Both the position numbers and the translations under genes were made by a program. DNA of 64,000 nt. Source: Paramagnetospirillum magnetotacticum MS-1. GTDB lineage: Bacteria; Pseudomonadota; Alphaproteobacteria; Rhodospirillales; Magnetospirillaceae. The stretch spans positions 161,587 through 225,586 of the forward strand of contig NZ_JXSL01000028.1 of the NCBI RefSeq assembly GCF_000829825.1, written 5' to 3'. The notes under the pieces were generated by a model that did no database searches, was not told the DNA's origin, and saw only the letters and a list, made by a program, of their open reading frames with translations. Every line of letters starts with the position of its first letter. Position 1 is the first letter of the stretch. This document shows positions 62,325 to 64,000 of the stretch, in pieces.

Positions 62325-64000
62325 TCATTGCTTGGATCCGCCCCGAACGGCGCTTCTGAGCAGAGCCAATGCCTCCTCAAAAGCGAAGTCTTCGATGTTC
62401 TGAGCGATCGCGGCGGCTTGACCGCCAATTGCCGCCCGAAAAATGGCCTCATTGTCGCGATAGAGATTTCCCGCCGCCATGTCGTCCATGGACAGAAGTT
62501 CGTCAAGTCGACTCAAAAGAGTTTTGGCGGCGGCTTCATCAAAATCTTCGCCCCCAGGCCCCTCGCCATGTTCAGCTTCTCTCGGAGCCGCCACGACAGG
62601 CCGTAGCCGGTCGCACATGACCTGGAATTCGGCTTCAAGCTGACGTGCCTTATGCGGAATGTCGGCGGATACTTCGTTCGGAGAATTCTTGAGAGCAGCT
62701 TCAATCTCGGCGGCGATCTGGCGAAGGCCCTCGATTCCCAGAGTTGCCGACATTCCCTTCAGGGTATGGGCAATCCTATGCGCCGCGTGAATGTCACCCG
62801 AGGAGAGGGCCTGTAGCAGATGCTTGCCGTCCTGATTATCAATAAACTTCGCCAAGAGCCTGAGATAAAGGTCAAAGCGCCCATTGGCCGCCTTGAGGCC
62901 CGCAACCACGTCAAGACCGTCGATTAGACCCAGCTTGTCGCGAGCAAGGCTGTAATCCACCTCGTCGGCATTTTTCGGGCTGGACCTCAGCGGGTTAGAT
63001 CGTTCACCACGGCCATCGGTTGCCGGAAGCCATTTCAGCAAGGTCAGGTAAAGCGCCTCAGGGTCCACCGGCTTGGCGATGTGATCGTTCATGCCCGCGT
63101 CGAGACAGGCATTGCGATCTTCATCGAACGCATTAGCCGTCATAGCCAGGATGGGGGTTTTCACGTGATTCGGAAGCTTTCGAATCGCGCGTGTCGAGGC
63201 CAATCCATCCATGTTCGGCATCTGCATATCCATCAAGATGACGTCATATTGGCCTTGGGCTGCCTTATCCAATGCGACTTGGCCATCTTCCGCAACATCG
63301 ACATCAAGGCCGACGGCACAAAGAAGTTCGACTGCGACCTCCTGGTTCACCAGATTGTCCTCGGCGAGCAGAATACGGCCGCCGCCTCGATGCAGAAGAA
63401 CGGACTCGGCTTCTCCCGCGGCAAGCCCGCCCATGATCGTATGCTTGCCGGAAAGCGCGTCCTGCAAGCCATCGAACAGCCGGGACGGCGTCAATGGCTT
63501 GAGCAACATATTGTGAAACCCGGTCTCGGCCAGCACATCGGCGGAGACGCTATCGCCATAGGCTGTGACCAGCATCCTTGCTGGCTGACGCGAGATCGGC
63601 AGCAAGAACAATCGCCGCCCCAATTCAAGCCCATCCATCCCAGGCATCTGCCAATCGATCAGAAGAATGTCGAATGGTTTTTTGGAGGCGTCGGCTTCTT
63701 CCACAGCGGCGAGAGCGGAAACGCCATCAGCAACAGCCAAAACCTGCAGACCAAGCATTTCCAGCATGCCCACATGGGCCTCTAGGGCATCACTGAGATC
63801 ATCAACCACAAGAGCACGCAGGCCGCTGGCCTCGACCCGCTTGGACGGAAAATTCCCACCACCCAGGGGAAATGATAAGGGAACTTCGATCCAGAAGGAA
63901 CTTCCTTGGCCAAATTCGCTGTCTACGCCGATTCGCCCCCCCATCATCTCGGTCAAACGCTTGGAGATCGCAAGACCGAGACCAGTACCCCCATACTTCC
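62325..64000 (-). CDS. hybrid histidine kinase, C-terminal part (partial)
   Basis: The 3' part of a large hybrid kinase that runs off the right edge; reading continues in frame through 64000 with the HATPase G2 box (KYGGTGLGLAISKRL). After the ATPase domain come two receivers (ILLIDWQMPGMDGLEL and VILMDMQMPNMDGLAS with the respective conserved Lys regions) and an Hpt domain with the phospho-accepting His in AHRIAHTLKGMSATLGIEGL. This is the BarA/EvgS-like order kinase-REC-REC-Hpt. Its sensory half is outside the window. The REC-ATPase and NarL-type regulators nearby are candidate targets. Confidence 0.9.
   Translation of the reverse strand, partial: KYGGTGLGLAISKRLTEMMGGRIGVDSEFGQGSSFWIEVPLSFPLGGGNFPSKRVEASGLRALVVDDLSDALEAHVGMLEMLGLQVLAVADGVSALAAVEEADASKKPFDILLIDWQMPGMDGLELGRRLFLLPISRQPARMLVTAYGDSVSADVLAETGFHNMLLKPLTPSRLFDGLQDALSGKHTIMGGLAAGEAESVLLHRGGGRILLAEDNLVNQEVAVELLCAVGLDVDVAEDGQVALDKAAQGQYDVILMDMQMPNMDGLASTRAIRKLPNHVKTPILAMTANAFDEDRNACLDAGMNDHIAKPVDPEALYLTLLKWLPATDGRGERSNPLRSSPKNADEVDYSLARDKLGLIDGLDVVAGLKAANGRFDLYLRLLAKFIDNQDGKHLLQALSSGDIHAAHRIAHTLKGMSATLGIEGLRQIAAEIEAALKNSPNEVSADIPHKARQLEAEFQVMCDRLRPVVAAPREAEHGEGPGGEDFDEAAAKTLLSRLDELLSMDDMAAGNLYRDNEAIFRAAIGGQAAAIAQNIEDFAFEEALALLRSAVRGGSKQ

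Noticed and set aside
1..64000. Magnetosome (mam/mms) genes, expected if this is Magnetospirillum
   Set aside because: None of the readable proteins shows Mam or Mms features, so the assignment to this genus rests only on general character.

Overview
The window looks like chromosome from a GC-rich alphaproteobacterium of the Rhodospirillales, most like Magnetospirillum/Paramagnetospirillum. That is an inference from protein character, the number of chemotaxis and two-component genes, and the hdaA-ppk-ppx-rnd-aspS and purM-purN neighbourhoods. No magnetosome gene is present, and the species cannot be fixed from the sequence alone.

Region 1 (1-13.1 kb) holds ordinary metabolic and envelope genes: an ArsR-type repressor that overlaps the first codons of a cut-off gene, a DUF2189 membrane protein, a small exported protein, a zinc-ribbon membrane protein, a MarR regulator followed by a thiolase and a FadB-like multifunctional beta-oxidation protein, an OmpA-domain protein, a chemoreceptor, and the three-gene 5-oxoprolinase set pxpB-pxpC-pxpA. 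Two copies of a ~105-bp imperfect palindromic repeat lie in this part.

Region 2 (13.1-32.1 kb) starts with a repeat-rich non-coding stretch. It continues with housekeeping genes: aspS, a receiver-domain protein, rnd, a YkgJ-like protein, a UPF0178 protein, ppx and ppk, a SixA-like phosphatase, a TPR-GT41 glycosyltransferase, an atypical SDR, hdaA, an AI-2E/PerM family permease, a DUF2066 protein, purM, purN, a GT9 glycosyltransferase and apt.

Region 3 (32.1-42.8 kb) is more unusual. A PAS histidine kinase has a FixL-like heme-PAS signature. It is followed by three adjacent genes: an alpha/beta-hydrolase fused to a PLP decarboxylase, a TPR/ATP-grasp-like protein and a second PLP enzyme. They look like a small-molecule pathway. 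Next is a FliD-like gene behind a consensus sigma-54 promoter, an exported Lys/Ala-rich protein, thiE, a LOG-family gene, and a tRNA-Val(CAC) locus in which a promoter-bearing 5' tRNA half precedes the intact tRNA.

Region 4 (42.8-64 kb) is accessory. A truncated IS1182-like transposase is joined to an XRE-regulator fragment. After a low-GC stretch comes a dense signalling island: a receiver / degenerate HD-GYP / transmembrane / pilin-like fusion, a five-gene operon (hemerythrin-histidine kinase, REC-HDOD, REC-degenerate HD-GYP, PhnD-like binding protein, histidine kinase), a PilZ protein, several response regulators, a REC-histidine kinase, a split aerotaxis-like pair (PAS protein plus chemoreceptor), a NarL-type regulator, a REC-ATPase protein and the 3' part of a large hybrid kinase with two receivers and an Hpt domain. 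Three degenerate copies of a ~65-bp repeat lie between 59.5 and 61.2 kb. The island probably integrates oxygen/redox and small-ligand signals into motility or surface behaviour; this is inference from domain content.
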